Shown here in pieces: positions 7,779 through 16,459 of a DNA stretch of 64,000 bases. Each line of letters opens with the position of its first letter. Positions within the stretch are counted from its first letter, which is position 1. The notes under the pieces were generated by a model. It saw only the letters and a program-made list of their open reading frames with translations. It ran no database searches and was not told the DNA's origin. The translations under genes and the position numbers were made by a program. The DNA is from CAZCQG01 sp964500775 (lineage in GTDB: Bacteria; Campylobacterota; Campylobacteria; Campylobacterales; CAZCQG01): positions 1 to 64,000 of the forward strand of contig CAZCQG010000001.1 in the NCBI GenBank assembly GCA_964500775.1. The letters are read 5' to 3'.

Positions 7779-8493
7779 AGTCGCAGTTAATGTTTTAGAT
7801 GAAAACGGGGCAGATGCACTGGCAACTTTTAGCAAAGCAATTTTAGGCAGTTTACCATTTGCTGGCTCAGTTTTTGCGGAAGTTATAGGAACATTGATTC
7901 CAAATCAGCGTATCGATAGAATGGCTGAATTTCTCAAAATTCTCGATGCAAAGCTCAAAGAACTCGGGAAAAGCATAGATGATATCAAAGACAAAATGAC
8001 CAGCGAAGAATACATCAACTTATTTGAGGAAGGAGTTTGGCAATCTGCGCGCTCATCTTCTAGAGAAAGAAAGGAGTATATTGCTTCTATCTTGGTTAAT
8101 GGTTTAACAGATGAAAATCTCAATGAAATCCAAAAAAATGTATTTATGAATATTCTAAATCAACTAAACGACATAGAGATATTGATGCTCTATAGTCATA
8201 CAATGAAAATGAGTCGAGATAAACAATTCTTTGAAAAACATAAGGACGAGCTACTTCCCTTACCAGTACATATTGGTTCAAACAGAGAAGAGATTGACAA
8301 GGCAACAATTCACAAAACATATAAAGATAAACTGCTCAATTTAAACCTATTGACAAGGAAATTTTCAAATATCAAAAAAGGTGAGATGCCAGAATTTGAT
8401 AATAAAACTGGAATGATGAAATCTAATGGGTATGAGTTAACATCATTGGGTAGGCTGTTTTTAAAATATATTGACTTGGATGATGTCATATGA
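7771..8493 (+). CDS. Unknown protein inside the type I restriction operon
   Basis: 240-aa protein I do not recognise. The N-terminus has a glycine/alanine-rich hydrophobic stretch (AILGSLPFAGSVFAEVIGTL) that could be one membrane-associated helix. A charged helical region with coiled-coil character follows (FLKILDAKLKELGKSIDDIK). The C-terminal half resembles a small winged-helix end (LTSLGRLFLKYI). It overlaps the hsdS stop by 8 bases and the fic start by 4 (ATGA), so the three were co-translated. Accessory genes between hsdS and hsdR often modulate restriction or act in abortive defence; that role is inferred from position only. Confidence 0.65.
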   Translation: MNEVAVNVLDENGADALATFSKAILGSLPFAGSVFAEVIGTLIPNQRIDRMAEFLKILDAKLKELGKSIDDIKDKMTSEEYINLFEEGVWQSARSSSRERKEYIASILVNGLTDENLNEIQKNVFMNILNQLNDIEILMLYSHTMKMSRDKQFFEKHKDELLPLPVHIGSNREEIDKATIHKTYKDKLLNLNLLTRKFSNIKKGEMPEFDNKTGMMKSNGYELTSLGRLFLKYIDLDDVI

Positions 8494-9626
8494 ATCTCAA
8501 ATCCTTCAAATCAGGTACATTTCGCCAAGAGTACCAATACAAAAGCTTTCTGCCAGAAAAGATAAACCATACCTTTACATGGGATGATCCGCAAATAAAT
8601 ATTATGCTAGAAAACGCCACAAGAGCTTTGGGTGAACTCAACGCTTTTACGATGATAGTGCCAAATGTAGATATATTTATCCAGATGCACATCACAAAAG
8701 AAGCCAATACTTCAAGCAAGATAGAGGGTACAAAAACAGAGATGGACGAAGTGCTCATCGCAAAAGAGCAGATCAATCCTGAAAAAAGAGATGATTGGCA
8801 AGAGGTGCGAAACTATATAGAGGCTATGAACTATGCGATAAAAGAGCTTGGAAATCTCCCGCTTAGCAATAGACTGCTCAAAAAAATTCATGCGATACTC
8901 CTCAATAGTGTAAGAGGAGAATCAAAACTGCCCGGAGAGTTTCGCAAATCCCAAAACTGGATAGGCGGTGCGAGTCTAACTTCTGCATATTTTATACCCC
9001 CACATCACAACGAAGTCGATGAGCTTATGGGTGATCTGGAGAAGTTTTTGCACAATGAGGAGATATTGGTTCCGCATCTCATAAAAATAGCTATAGCGCA
9101 CTATCAGTTTGAGACTATTCATCCGTTTTTGGATGGCAATGGAAGGATTGGAAGAGTGCTCATCACTCTCTATCTTGTCGGTAATGGATTGCTCAAAAAA
9201 CCTTCTCTCTACCTTTCGGATTTTATAGAGAGAAATAAGGCGGCGTATTATGAAGCCCTTACATTGGTGCGAACAGAAAATGATTTAAACCATTGGATAA
9301 AGTTCTTTCTTGAAGCAGTGATCGTCACGGCAAATAGCGGAGTAAAAACTTTTCAGGATATTTTGAGTTTGAAGCAAGAGATGGATGCCAAAGTAATGGA
9401 ATTTGGTAAAAAAGCGCATAATGCAAGTAAGCTTGTAGAGCTTTTGTATCAGCGACCTATTATCGCTATAGGTGATATTGTGGAGCCTTTAGGAGTGAGC
9501 AAACCTACAGCCAACTCTCTTGTAAATGAGTTTGAAAACAGGGGAATTTTGAAAGAGATTACAGGCTATGAAAGAAATAAGCTTTTTGTTTTTGAAAAAT
9601 ATCTAAGCATCTATAGTAAAAGTTAG
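8490..9626 (+). CDS. Fic-family AMP-transferase-like protein with C-terminal HTH
   Basis: Fic proteins transfer AMP or related groups to target proteins. This 378-aa protein has the catalytic loop HPFLDGNGRIGR beginning at His211. The class II inhibitory helix motif S-S-K-I-E-G at residues 75-80 contains the glutamate that blocks ATP binding. The last 80 residues (IIAIGDIVEPLGVSKPTANSLVNEF) form a winged HTH, common in this Fic-DUF4172/HTH type. The start overlaps the previous stop by 4 bases. Three 40-bp-spaced repeats overlap its stop and lie upstream of hsdR, so it may regulate hsdR (inference). Confidence 0.9.
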   Translation: MNLKSFKSGTFRQEYQYKSFLPEKINHTFTWDDPQINIMLENATRALGELNAFTMIVPNVDIFIQMHITKEANTSSKIEGTKTEMDEVLIAKEQINPEKRDDWQEVRNYIEAMNYAIKELGNLPLSNRLLKKIHAILLNSVRGESKLPGEFRKSQNWIGGASLTSAYFIPPHHNEVDELMGDLEKFLHNEEILVPHLIKIAIAHYQFETIHPFLDGNGRIGRVLITLYLVGNGLLKKPSLYLSDFIERNKAAYYEALTLVRTENDLNHWIKFFLEAVIVTANSGVKTFQDILSLKQEMDAKVMEFGKKAHNASKLVELLYQRPIIAIGDIVEPLGVSKPTANSLVNEFENRGILKEITGYERNKLFVFEKYLSIYSKS

Positions 9627-9725
9627 GTGGATGAATTTAACTACAAAAATCCATAGTAAAGTTTGAGGCTCTAACTTTAACTAAGGAATTCCATAGTCAA
9701 AGTTACGCCGCCAAGTTTTACTATA
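9612..9725. repeat. Three 40-bp-spaced repeats upstream of hsdR
   Basis: A motif of the form YATAGTNAAAGTT recurs at 9612, 9652 and 9692, exactly 40 bp apart. The reverse-oriented form AAGTTTTACTATA is at 9713-9725. Between copies lie AATTTAACTA and AACTTTAACTA, so each unit also contains an imperfect inverted partner. The array starts inside the fic stop and ends 24 bp before the hsdR start codon. It looks like a multi-site operator controlling hsdR. Confidence 0.65.
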
Positions 9726-9748
9726 ACTACTAATAAAGAGGATACGCA

Positions 9749-12700
9749 ATGATAACCGAAGATCAGGTAGAGCAACTAGCGATAGAGTGGTTTCAAGGAC
9801 TGGGATATGACTATCTCTGTGGATACGACATAGCGCCTGATAGCGAGAATCCCCAAAGAACAAACTATCAAGAAGTCATCCTCAAACAACGCCTAGAATC
9901 TGCCCTCAAAAAGCTCAATCCTACACTTCCCGTCTCTGCCATCGATGAGGCACTCCATATCCTCACAAAGCCTGCGCACACTACCCTCATCCAAAACAAC
10001 CGAGCATTTCATCAGATGCTGCTTGAAGGTATCCATGTAGAGATAAAAAAAGATGATGAGATTCGAGGGGAACGGGTAAAGATCGTAGATTTTCATGATG
10101 TAAGCAATAACGACTTCCTCATAGTCAATCAATTCACTATCAAAGGGACAAAAGGCAACAGGAGACCCGATATCGTAGTTTTTGTAAATGGAGTGCCGCT
10201 CTCCGTGATAGAACTCAAAAACCCCACAGATAAGCAAGCAGACATCTACAAAGCCTACAATCAGATCGAAACCTATAAATCCGAGATAGAAGACCTCTTC
10301 GTATATAACGAATCGCTCGTTATCAGCGATGGTATCAATGCAAGGATAGGATCACTCACCGCTACAAGTGAGCGCTATATGTACTGGCGCACTATCAAAG
10401 ATGACAGCGATAGACCGCTCCTAGAGTATGAACTAGAGACACTCATAAAAGGCTTCTTTGACAGGGCACTCTTTTTGGACTATCTCCAAAACTTCGTACT
10501 TTTTGAGGATGAGGGCAAGCATATCATCAAAAAAATAGCGGGCTACCATCAGTTCCACGCTGTGAGAGAGGCTGTACTTTCCGTCATAGAGGCATCAAAA
10601 AGCAGAACAAAAAAAGGCGGCGTAGTCTGGCATACACAAGGAAGCGGTAAGTCTATCTCTATGACTTGCTTTGCGGGTAAAGTGACTAAAGAGCCGCAGA
10701 TGAAGAATCCAACGCTTTTGGTGGTAACGGATAGAAATGATCTTGATGGACAACTCCATGCAACATTTTCTAGTGCAAAAATGCTGCTAGGGCAGGAGCC
10801 TATACGGATAGAGAGCGTAGATGAACTCCGAGAGATACTCAAAGACAAGCCCTCAGGCGGTATCATATTTACCACTATTCAAAAGTTCGCTCTAAAAAAA
10901 GAGGAGGAGCTTTTTCCGCTGCTAAGTGAGCGAGAGAATATCATCGTGGTATCAGATGAAGCGCATAGAAGCCAGTATGGATTTGAAGCGATGCTTGATA
11001 GCGAGAGCGGGAAGTTTAAATACGGCTATGCAAAGCACCTAAGAGATGCACTGCCAAATGCTACGTTTATCGGATTTACGGGCACTCCGATAGAGGGAGC
11101 CGATAAAGACACCCGCAGCGTATTCGGTGAGTATATCTCTATCTATGATATCGAAGATGCAGTGCGCGATGGCGCTACGGTGCCGATCTACTACGAGAGC
11201 AGACTAACAAAGCTCAATCTGGATGATGAAACATTGCAGGAGATAGATAGAGAAGTCGGCGCACTCGTAGCGGATGAAGAGAACAACGAACGAGAGAAGT
11301 TCAAAAGCCAATGGAGTACACTAGAGAAGCTAGTAGGCTCGAAAAATAGAATCGCGCAAGTCGCGAAAGATTTGGTAGAGCATTTTGAGGAGAGAAGTGC
11401 TGCGATAGAGGGCAAAGGAATGGTAGTCGCCATGAGTAGGCAGATAGCCGTAGAACTCTATGACGCGATAGTAGCACTACGCCCGAAGTGGCATGATGAT
11501 GACCCAAAAAAGGGGGCGATAAAAATCATCATGACGGGAAGTGCGAGCGATGATGCGACTATGCAGAAGCACCTCTATAGCAAACAGACAAAAAAAGATT
11601 TAGAGAAGCGTATAAAAGATCCCGAAGATGTGCTCAAACTCGTAATCGTTAGGGATATGTGGCTCACGGGATTTGATGCGCCGTGTCTGCATACGATGTA
11701 TATCGATAAACCTATGAAATCACACAACCTCATGCAAGCAATCGCAAGGGTAAATAGGGTTTTCAAAGATAAAAAAGGCGGTTTGGTCGTAGACTACATA
11801 GGAATAGCCAATGAACTAAAATCCGCCCTCAAAACCTACTCAATCTCCGGCGGAAAAGGAAAAGGGACGATAGATACCGCCGAAGCATTAGCAGAGATGT
11901 TGAAACGGCTAGATATCGTGCAAAATCTCTATTTTGGATTTGACTATAGTGACTATCTGACAAAAGCACATATACTTTTAGTCCCTGCGGCAAATCATAT
12001 ACTGGGTTTAGAGGATGGAAAAAAGAGATATCTTGATGAAGTGTTGGCACTCTCTCGGGCATTTAGTCTATGCGGTACGCTAGATGCGGCAAAGGAACAC
12101 AAAGAGGAGATCGCATTTTTTCAAGCGGTAAAATCCGTTATACAAAAGGCATCAACTCCAAATAACGGTAAAAAGATAGACAAAAAATCGGCAATCAAGC
12201 AGATATTAGACAATGCGGTGGTCTCCGAAGGCGTAGAAGATGTGTTGGCGCTCGCAGGATTGGATAAACCCAATATCGGGATTTTGTCGGATGAGTTTTT
12301 GGAAGATGTGCGGCATATGCCGTATAAAAATCTAGCAGTAGAACTGCTAGAGAGGCTGCTCAAAGATGAGATAAAAGCAAAAACGAGAAACAACGTAGTC
12401 CAAGAGAAAAAATATAGCGAAAGGCTTCAAGCCTCACTTGCTAAATATCACAATAGAGCTATCGAGAGTGCACAGGTCATAGAAGAGCTCATCGCTATGG
12501 CAAAAGAGTTTGCGGAAGCACACAAGCACGGTGAAGATTTAGGGTTAAATTATGATGAGTTGGCATTTTATGATGCGCTAGCAGAAAACGAATCCGCCCT
12601 CATCGAGATGGGCGATGCCACACTCAAAAAAATAGCACAGGAGCTTACCGAAAAGCTCAGAAACAGCATATCTGTAGACTGGCAAAGAAGAGAGAGTGTC

Positions 12701-12850
12701 AGAGCTAAAATGCGTAATCTCATCAGAATAATATTGCGAAAATACAAATATCCACCGGATCAGCAAGCAAGAGCTATGGAGCTAGTAATGGAGCAAGCAG
12801 AGGTGTTAAGCGATGAATGGAGCCGTGATTCTTTAGGAAAAGTTGGATGA
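9749..12850 (+). CDS. hsdR: Type I restriction enzyme R subunit HsdR
   Basis: Motor and nuclease subunit of a type I restriction system, 1033 aa, close to the usual length of the EcoR124-like group. The PD-(D/E)xK nuclease is near the N-terminus: Asp141 (RRPDIVVF) and Glu155-Leu-Lys157 (VIELKN). The helicase part has Walker A G-S-G-K-S at 298-302 and DEAH at 403-406 in VVSDEAHRSQYG, then the SF2 motifs GFTGTP, TGFDAPCLHTMYIDKP and IARVNRVF. The C-terminal region is helical and binds the methylase complex in relatives. The gene is intact even though hsdS is split, so cleavage depends on whether truncated HsdS still assembles a specificity unit. Confidence 0.95.
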   Translation: MITEDQVEQLAIEWFQGLGYDYLCGYDIAPDSENPQRTNYQEVILKQRLESALKKLNPTLPVSAIDEALHILTKPAHTTLIQNNRAFHQMLLEGIHVEIKKDDEIRGERVKIVDFHDVSNNDFLIVNQFTIKGTKGNRRPDIVVFVNGVPLSVIELKNPTDKQADIYKAYNQIETYKSEIEDLFVYNESLVISDGINARIGSLTATSERYMYWRTIKDDSDRPLLEYELETLIKGFFDRALFLDYLQNFVLFEDEGKHIIKKIAGYHQFHAVREAVLSVIEASKSRTKKGGVVWHTQGSGKSISMTCFAGKVTKEPQMKNPTLLVVTDRNDLDGQLHATFSSAKMLLGQEPIRIESVDELREILKDKPSGGIIFTTIQKFALKKEEELFPLLSERENIIVVSDEAHRSQYGFEAMLDSESGKFKYGYAKHLRDALPNATFIGFTGTPIEGADKDTRSVFGEYISIYDIEDAVRDGATVPIYYESRLTKLNLDDETLQEIDREVGALVADEENNEREKFKSQWSTLEKLVGSKNRIAQVAKDLVEHFEERSAAIEGKGMVVAMSRQIAVELYDAIVALRPKWHDDDPKKGAIKIIMTGSASDDATMQKHLYSKQTKKDLEKRIKDPEDVLKLVIVRDMWLTGFDAPCLHTMYIDKPMKSHNLMQAIARVNRVFKDKKGGLVVDYIGIANELKSALKTYSISGGKGKGTIDTAEALAEMLKRLDIVQNLYFGFDYSDYLTKAHILLVPAANHILGLEDGKKRYLDEVLALSRAFSLCGTLDAAKEHKEEIAFFQAVKSVIQKASTPNNGKKIDKKSAIKQILDNAVVSEGVEDVLALAGLDKPNIGILSDEFLEDVRHMPYKNLAVELLERLLKDEIKAKTRNNVVQEKKYSERLQASLAKYHNRAIESAQVIEELIAMAKEFAEAHKHGEDLGLNYDELAFYDALAENESALIEMGDATLKKIAQELTEKLRNSISVDWQRRESVRAKMRNLIRIILRKYKYPPDQQARAMELVMEQAEVLSDEWSRDSLGKVG

Positions 12851-13013
12851 ATATACTTTGTGGTTTTACAACAAGCGGAGGCAGTATATTATTCAAGAAT
12901 CAAAGTTGCGCATCTAACACTCAAGGTGACTCTTTAGGTGACTCTTTGAAAACTGAATCATTTTTAAGGTTTGGATAAAATGCTTGAAACTCCCTTGCAT
13001 AGGAGCTTATAGA

Positions 13014-13058
13014 TGGTGGCGCGGGGGAGACTTGAACTCCCGACCTCCGGCTTATGAG
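13014..13058 (-). repeat. attL: 45-bp duplicate of the tRNA 3' half
   Basis: Identical over 45 bp to 18030-18074. It contains the CCA end, acceptor 3' strand, T arm, variable loop and anticodon of the tRNA but not its 5' part. It marks the left boundary of an element of about 5,016 bp integrated in the tRNA gene. Confidence 0.92.
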
Positions 13059-13176
13059 GATTTGATAGATATATTTCTTAAAATTGATAAAGTCTCTAAG
13101 AGTACCTATTTTAGGAGATTTATAGCACTTTCCATAAAATATATTTTTCCCAAAAATTCCTATAAATTCACAATAA

Positions 13177-13200
13177 AGTATCACCAATAGTATCACCTAT
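13177..13200 (+). repeat. 12-bp tandem repeats near attL (possible integrase arm sites)
   Basis: Two adjacent 12-mers AGTATCACCAAT and AGTATCACCTAT differ at one position. They share the TATCACC core with the pair at 17940-17963. Confidence 0.6.
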
Positions 13201-13286
13201 TTTAATCTTAAATACACTATGATTATGAAGCTTTGCAGGAAATAGACATTTGAAAATCTATTATTTCGTACAAAAAGGTTCTAAAA

Positions 13287-14447
13287 ATGGCTTTTAATGA
13301 CAACCTTATTAAGATTGATGGGTATGCGAATTTGTATTTCAGAGACAATGGTAATCTCTTAGGCAACATTAAAATATTGACCAAAAAAGAGTATCCAAAA
13401 CTTACAAAAGAGCAATATTTGGATTTTGCGATTATGGCAAAAGTAAACAATAAACTCTTTCGTCAAAACCTCCCCAAAATAAGAGTTGGTAACAAAACTA
13501 TCAAAGGGGTGATTGATCTAGCCGACAAAGAGAAAAACGATCTCATTGAAAAAGTCAAACAAGGAAATCGTGCCGTCATAGATAAAATCAAATATGAGGA
13601 TGCGTTCAAGGAACATATGGAACTCAATAAAAACAATTACTCCCAAGGGCACTCGTATGATATGAACAAATTTTACGGAAAATATCTCAAAGAGGAAATC
13701 GGCAATAAGCGTATAGATAAAATCACCACAAGAGATTTGCAGATACTCGTCAACAAAATGCTTTCAGATGGAAGAAGCGTGAGAACTTGCGACAAAGTGA
13801 AAAAGCAAACCAGTCCGATTTTCAAATTTGCTATGAAAAGTGGATACATAGAAAAAAATCCATCTATTGACATTAAAGTGCCAAAATATGACAACAGAGT
13901 ATTTTTTGAGATAGAGATCGAAAAAGCGCAAAAACTTTTTAAACTTGTAAACGAATATCCCGACCTCTTTTATAGGGGATTGTTTCTTTTTCTTTTTGAG
14001 GGGAGGAGAAAAAATGAGGTATTGTCCCTAGAGTGGAAAGATGTGGATTTGAAAACAGGCAGATATTTTATCAGGGCGCAGAATAACAAGGTGAGGCAGA
14101 CGATGGAGTATGTATTGCCAAACCATTTAAAAGAGTTATTGGAGGGTTTTCCTGACCGTGAAGGGCTTGTATTTAAAAGCCCTGTTACAGGCAAAAGAAT
14201 AGATAACTTTGTAAAAAGATGGAGGTCACTTTTGGAGGAAGCGGGTATAGAACACATGAGATTGCATGATATTAGACACCTAATCGGATATATCCTTGTA
14301 AACAATAATGTTTCATTAGAAGCCATAGGGCAGGCACTAGGGCATAAAGATATTAACACCACAAGAAGATATTCCAACGTAAGAAGCCAAACTGCTAGGA
14401 GCGTAGTGGATATGGTGCATGGGTTGCTAGGGGGCGCAAATGGATAA
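13287..14447 (+). CDS. int: Tyrosine recombinase / integrase
   Basis: Site-specific integrase of 386 aa that would recombine the tRNA attachment site. The layout is an N-terminal arm-binding-like domain (about 1-90), a SAM-like core-binding domain (about 100-190) and the catalytic domain. Catalytic residues visible are Arg241 in EGRRKNEVL, His327 and Arg330 in LHDIRH, the histidine of LGHKDINTTRR and the nucleophile Tyr362. The gene sits 229 bp inside attL and its stop overlaps the start of the MazF-like gene, so the toxin is expressed with it. Full length, probably functional. Confidence 0.93.
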   Translation: MAFNDNLIKIDGYANLYFRDNGNLLGNIKILTKKEYPKLTKEQYLDFAIMAKVNNKLFRQNLPKIRVGNKTIKGVIDLADKEKNDLIEKVKQGNRAVIDKIKYEDAFKEHMELNKNNYSQGHSYDMNKFYGKYLKEEIGNKRIDKITTRDLQILVNKMLSDGRSVRTCDKVKKQTSPIFKFAMKSGYIEKNPSIDIKVPKYDNRVFFEIEIEKAQKLFKLVNEYPDLFYRGLFLFLFEGRRKNEVLSLEWKDVDLKTGRYFIRAQNNKVRQTMEYVLPNHLKELLEGFPDREGLVFKSPVTGKRIDNFVKRWRSLLEEAGIEHMRLHDIRHLIGYILVNNNVSLEAIGQALGHKDINTTRRYSNVRSQTARSVVDMVHGLLGGANG

Positions 14448-14832
14448 AAAGTTTGATATTTGGAACGAAGTAAAAAAGAGAACGGATTCTAAAAAAGTCG
14501 TAGCAAACTTCAAAGAGCGTGAGATATACTGGGCGAATATCGGTGAAAATATCGGATTTGAACAATGTGGCAAAGGTGAGGATTTTATGCGTCCACTTTT
14601 GGTTTTTAGGAAATTTAACAACAATATGTTTTTTGGCATTCCATTATCCACCACCATTAGAGAAGGTTCATTCTTTTTCGAGTTTGAATTTTTGAATGGG
14701 ACAAAGAGTAGCGCTCTTTTGGTGCAAACCAAAATGTTCGATGTTAAGCGATTAGATAGAAAAATAGGGATGATACACAAAGAGGATTTTAGAAAACTCG
14801 AAGATAAATTTAAAACACTACTGAAACTGTGA
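14440..14832 (+). CDS. PemK/MazF-like toxin of the integrative element
   Basis: 130-aa protein whose central part matches the MazF/PemK fold: FKEREIYWANIGENIGFEQ, then a R-P-L-L-V-F-R strand, IPLSTT and a late QTKMFDVKRL segment. MazF proteins are usually mRNA-cleaving ribonucleases paired with an antitoxin. An N-terminal 25-residue extension (IWNEVKKRTDSKK) precedes the domain, a form often seen in mobile elements. The gene overlaps the integrase stop by 8 bases. No antitoxin gene adjoins it; an antitoxin could be absent or be the HTH gene at 16450. It may instead regulate the element. Confidence 0.72.
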   Translation: MDKKFDIWNEVKKRTDSKKVVANFKEREIYWANIGENIGFEQCGKGEDFMRPLLVFRKFNNNMFFGIPLSTTIREGSFFFEFEFLNGTKSSALLVQTKMFDVKRLDRKIGMIHKEDFRKLEDKFKTLLKL

Positions 14833-14839
14833 AGTTCCC

Positions 14840-14855
14840 CTCTGCCGAAGCAGAG
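14840..14855. terminator. Hairpin after the MazF-like gene
   Basis: CTCTGC-CGAA-GCAGAG forms a perfect 6-bp stem with a tetraloop 8 bases after the stop codon. A second inverted repeat ATATTTG/CAAATAT follows at 14894-14915. No long T run follows the first, so termination is only probable. The site separates convergent genes. Confidence 0.45.
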
Positions 14856-14965
14856 AGTAGTCCCGAAGGAAATTGTGAATGCATTGTACTACAATATTTG
14901 AAAAAAATCAAATATACATCAAAAAAGGTTTTTAAAAGAAGTGCTTATTCCGAGGGGGCAATTTT

Positions 14966-16012
14966 CTAATTAGTCTCATTCAGAAAAACGCAATTCCTCG
15001 CACCCCAATCGTAAACCTCTTGGATCTTGGTTTTATAGATTTCTTCTATCAGCCTTGGTTCATATTGTATTCTGCTTTTTATTAAAATTTTAGTTGATTG
15101 CTGAAATTCAGATATTAAAAAATTACGGTGTATATATTCCCACACTTCAACTGTTTTAGCTCTATTTTTATGACCGTTTTTTATGTCGTTGTCGCTTAGT
15201 CGGTAGACATAGGCGAGGCGTATATCTTTGGCGAAGGTTTTAAAGAGGGTTTCTATGCTTTCTAGGAAATCTTGGAGGGTGAGGATATTGTAAAGTTTGA
15301 ACTCTGCTCTATGGATTTGAAACTCCACGTTCCAGATCGGCTCTTGGAGGTTGAAATTATGGAGTAGGAAATATTGGAACATATAGAGCTCTTTCTTCTC
15401 GTCTTTTTTGAGTTCCGCTTTTTTGTCGTATATCCTTAGCTTTAAAGGAGCGTTGCCGACATAGATGGTCTGCACTTTTGTACTGGCTCCCCTCTCCTCT
15501 TTGATGTTTCTCCATTTTCTTTTTCTCGTCACGAAGTCATCGGAGCTGAAGTTTGAGAAATCATAGTTTACAAAGCAGTTTATGTCCGCCCGTGATATGT
15601 GATACCCTTTTGCGCTCCTCCCAAGGATGGAGTTTTTGATATTCTCTAGTATAGCAGGGATGCCGAGGGTGTAGATCGCTTTGCTTTGCAGCTCTATTTT
15701 TATATTATGGAGATTTTCTTGTTTGTCAGGATGTTTGAACCCTATCCTAAAATAATCGTTTATCTCTATGAAGTAGAGAAATCCTTTGGAACTACCGAGG
15801 TATTCAAAGGAGTATTCGCCGATTTGGAGGGCTATATCCCTGTTCTCGTACTTGATTTTGTTGTCGGTAAAAAAGGCTAGTTTTTTATATAGCTCTTCTT
15901 CTATGTAGCTGTATAGCTCCGCATATTCGCTTATGGTCTCTATGTAAAAATAGAGGGTATCCACGCCGCAGACGATCTTATGATTATTATTACTTTTTAT
16001 ATGCCCGTTCAT
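14966..16012 (-). CDS. Probable phage/plasmid replication initiator (gene II / RstA-like)
   Basis: 348-aa protein with the pattern of replication initiation proteins of filamentous phages and rolling-circle elements. It has a central YHISRADINCFVNYDF strand with the conserved arginine and aspartate. Then follow TIYVGNAPLKLRIYDKKAEL and WNVEFQIHRAEFKLYNI, matching the TxYxGs-xxxxRiYDK ... rxElq motifs of that family. The catalytic tyrosine cannot be assigned with confidence. It follows an ssDNA-binding-like gene, a pairing also found in inoviruses. Between them lies a 180-bp spacer with two hairpins that could be the replication origin. Confidence 0.68.
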   Translation of the reverse strand: MNGHIKSNNNHKIVCGVDTLYFYIETISEYAELYSYIEEELYKKLAFFTDNKIKYENRDIALQIGEYSFEYLGSSKGFLYFIEINDYFRIGFKHPDKQENLHNIKIELQSKAIYTLGIPAILENIKNSILGRSAKGYHISRADINCFVNYDFSNFSSDDFVTRKRKWRNIKEERGASTKVQTIYVGNAPLKLRIYDKKAELKKDEKKELYMFQYFLLHNFNLQEPIWNVEFQIHRAEFKLYNILTLQDFLESIETLFKTFAKDIRLAYVYRLSDNDIKNGHKNRAKTVEVWEYIHRNFLISEFQQSTKILIKSRIQYEPRLIEEIYKTKIQEVYDWGARNCVFLNETN

Positions 16013-16093
16013 CGTTTTTCCTATAAGGTGATAAAAAGGAAATTTGGCGTTTATAGGGCATGTGTTACTGTACCATGCCCTTTTAGGCTGTGA

Positions 16094-16180
16094 GCTCTCT
16101 TTTTATTGTCCGCTCCCAATCCGAGCCAATTAAAGAGAGCAAAAGCCAACGCATCGGGCGGAAGCTCCTCGCCCCCGCCC
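16094..16180. promoter_or_regulatory. Two hairpins between the ssDNA-binding-like gene and rep
   Basis: The first inverted repeat is GCTCTCTTT (16094-16102) with AAAGAGAGC (16132-16140). The second is GGGCGG (16156-16161) with CCGCCC (16175-16180). The GC-rich second hairpin follows the upstream gene on the minus strand and may end transcription. The pair sits where a double-strand or single-strand origin of a Rep-driven element would be expected. Confidence 0.45.
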
Positions 16181-16192
16181 TTTGCTTTTGGC

Positions 16193-16459
16193 TTATTTAC
16201 TAGCTATGAGGGAGTAGGGGTTCTTGCTAGAAATGATAATCTCTAGCTCTACCTCGTGCCCCTCTTTTTGCTTTAATAGGTTTGCTACCTCTTTAGAGAT
16301 GATTACGTCATTTATTCCGTTTACCGTCTCGCCGTTCTTTGCTTTTGCGGTTGTGAGTATTTGGGCTTTGAGCTTGCCCGGTATCACTTCACCACCATCT
16401 TTTATAAAATCGTTGGACTGGTATATTCCAAGCAGTTTTCCTTTGATCGTTATTGCCAT
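16193..16459 (-). CDS. Small ssDNA-binding-protein-like (phage gene V type)
   Basis: 88-aa beta-rich protein (MAITIKGKLLGIYQSN ... KLKAQILTTAKAKNG ... VELEIIIS) sized and patterned like the short OB-fold single-stranded-DNA-binding proteins of filamentous phages and small replicons. AAAGGAG lies 6 bases before the ATG. It overlaps the HTH gene upstream by 10 bases and precedes rep, supporting a role in covering replication intermediates. The assignment is by size, strand pattern and context, not by a diagnostic motif. Confidence 0.55.
   Translation of the reverse strand: MAITIKGKLLGIYQSNDFIKDGGEVIPGKLKAQILTTAKAKNGETVNGINDVIISKEVANLLKQKEGHEVELEIIISSKNPYSLIASK

Larger units (their letters stand above)
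12851..13286. other. Gene-free junction between hsdR and the tRNA-borne island
   Basis: No credible gene is seen here. It holds a pair of 12-bp repeats (12923-12946), the displaced tRNA 3' end that forms attL (13014-13058), a segment resembling the sequence next to attR (13089-13122) and another pair of 12-bp repeats (13177-13200), then the leader of the integrase gene. Confidence 0.7.

Noticed and set aside
9612..9725. CRISPR-like array before hsdR
   Set aside because: Only three short degenerate units with 40-bp period and related, not unique, spacers; an operator array fits better and no cas genes are present.
12921..13196. 91-aa minus-strand frame containing SRRSGVQVSPAPP
   Set aside because: This peptide is the well-known spurious translation of a tRNA 3' end; it covers attL and is not a gene.
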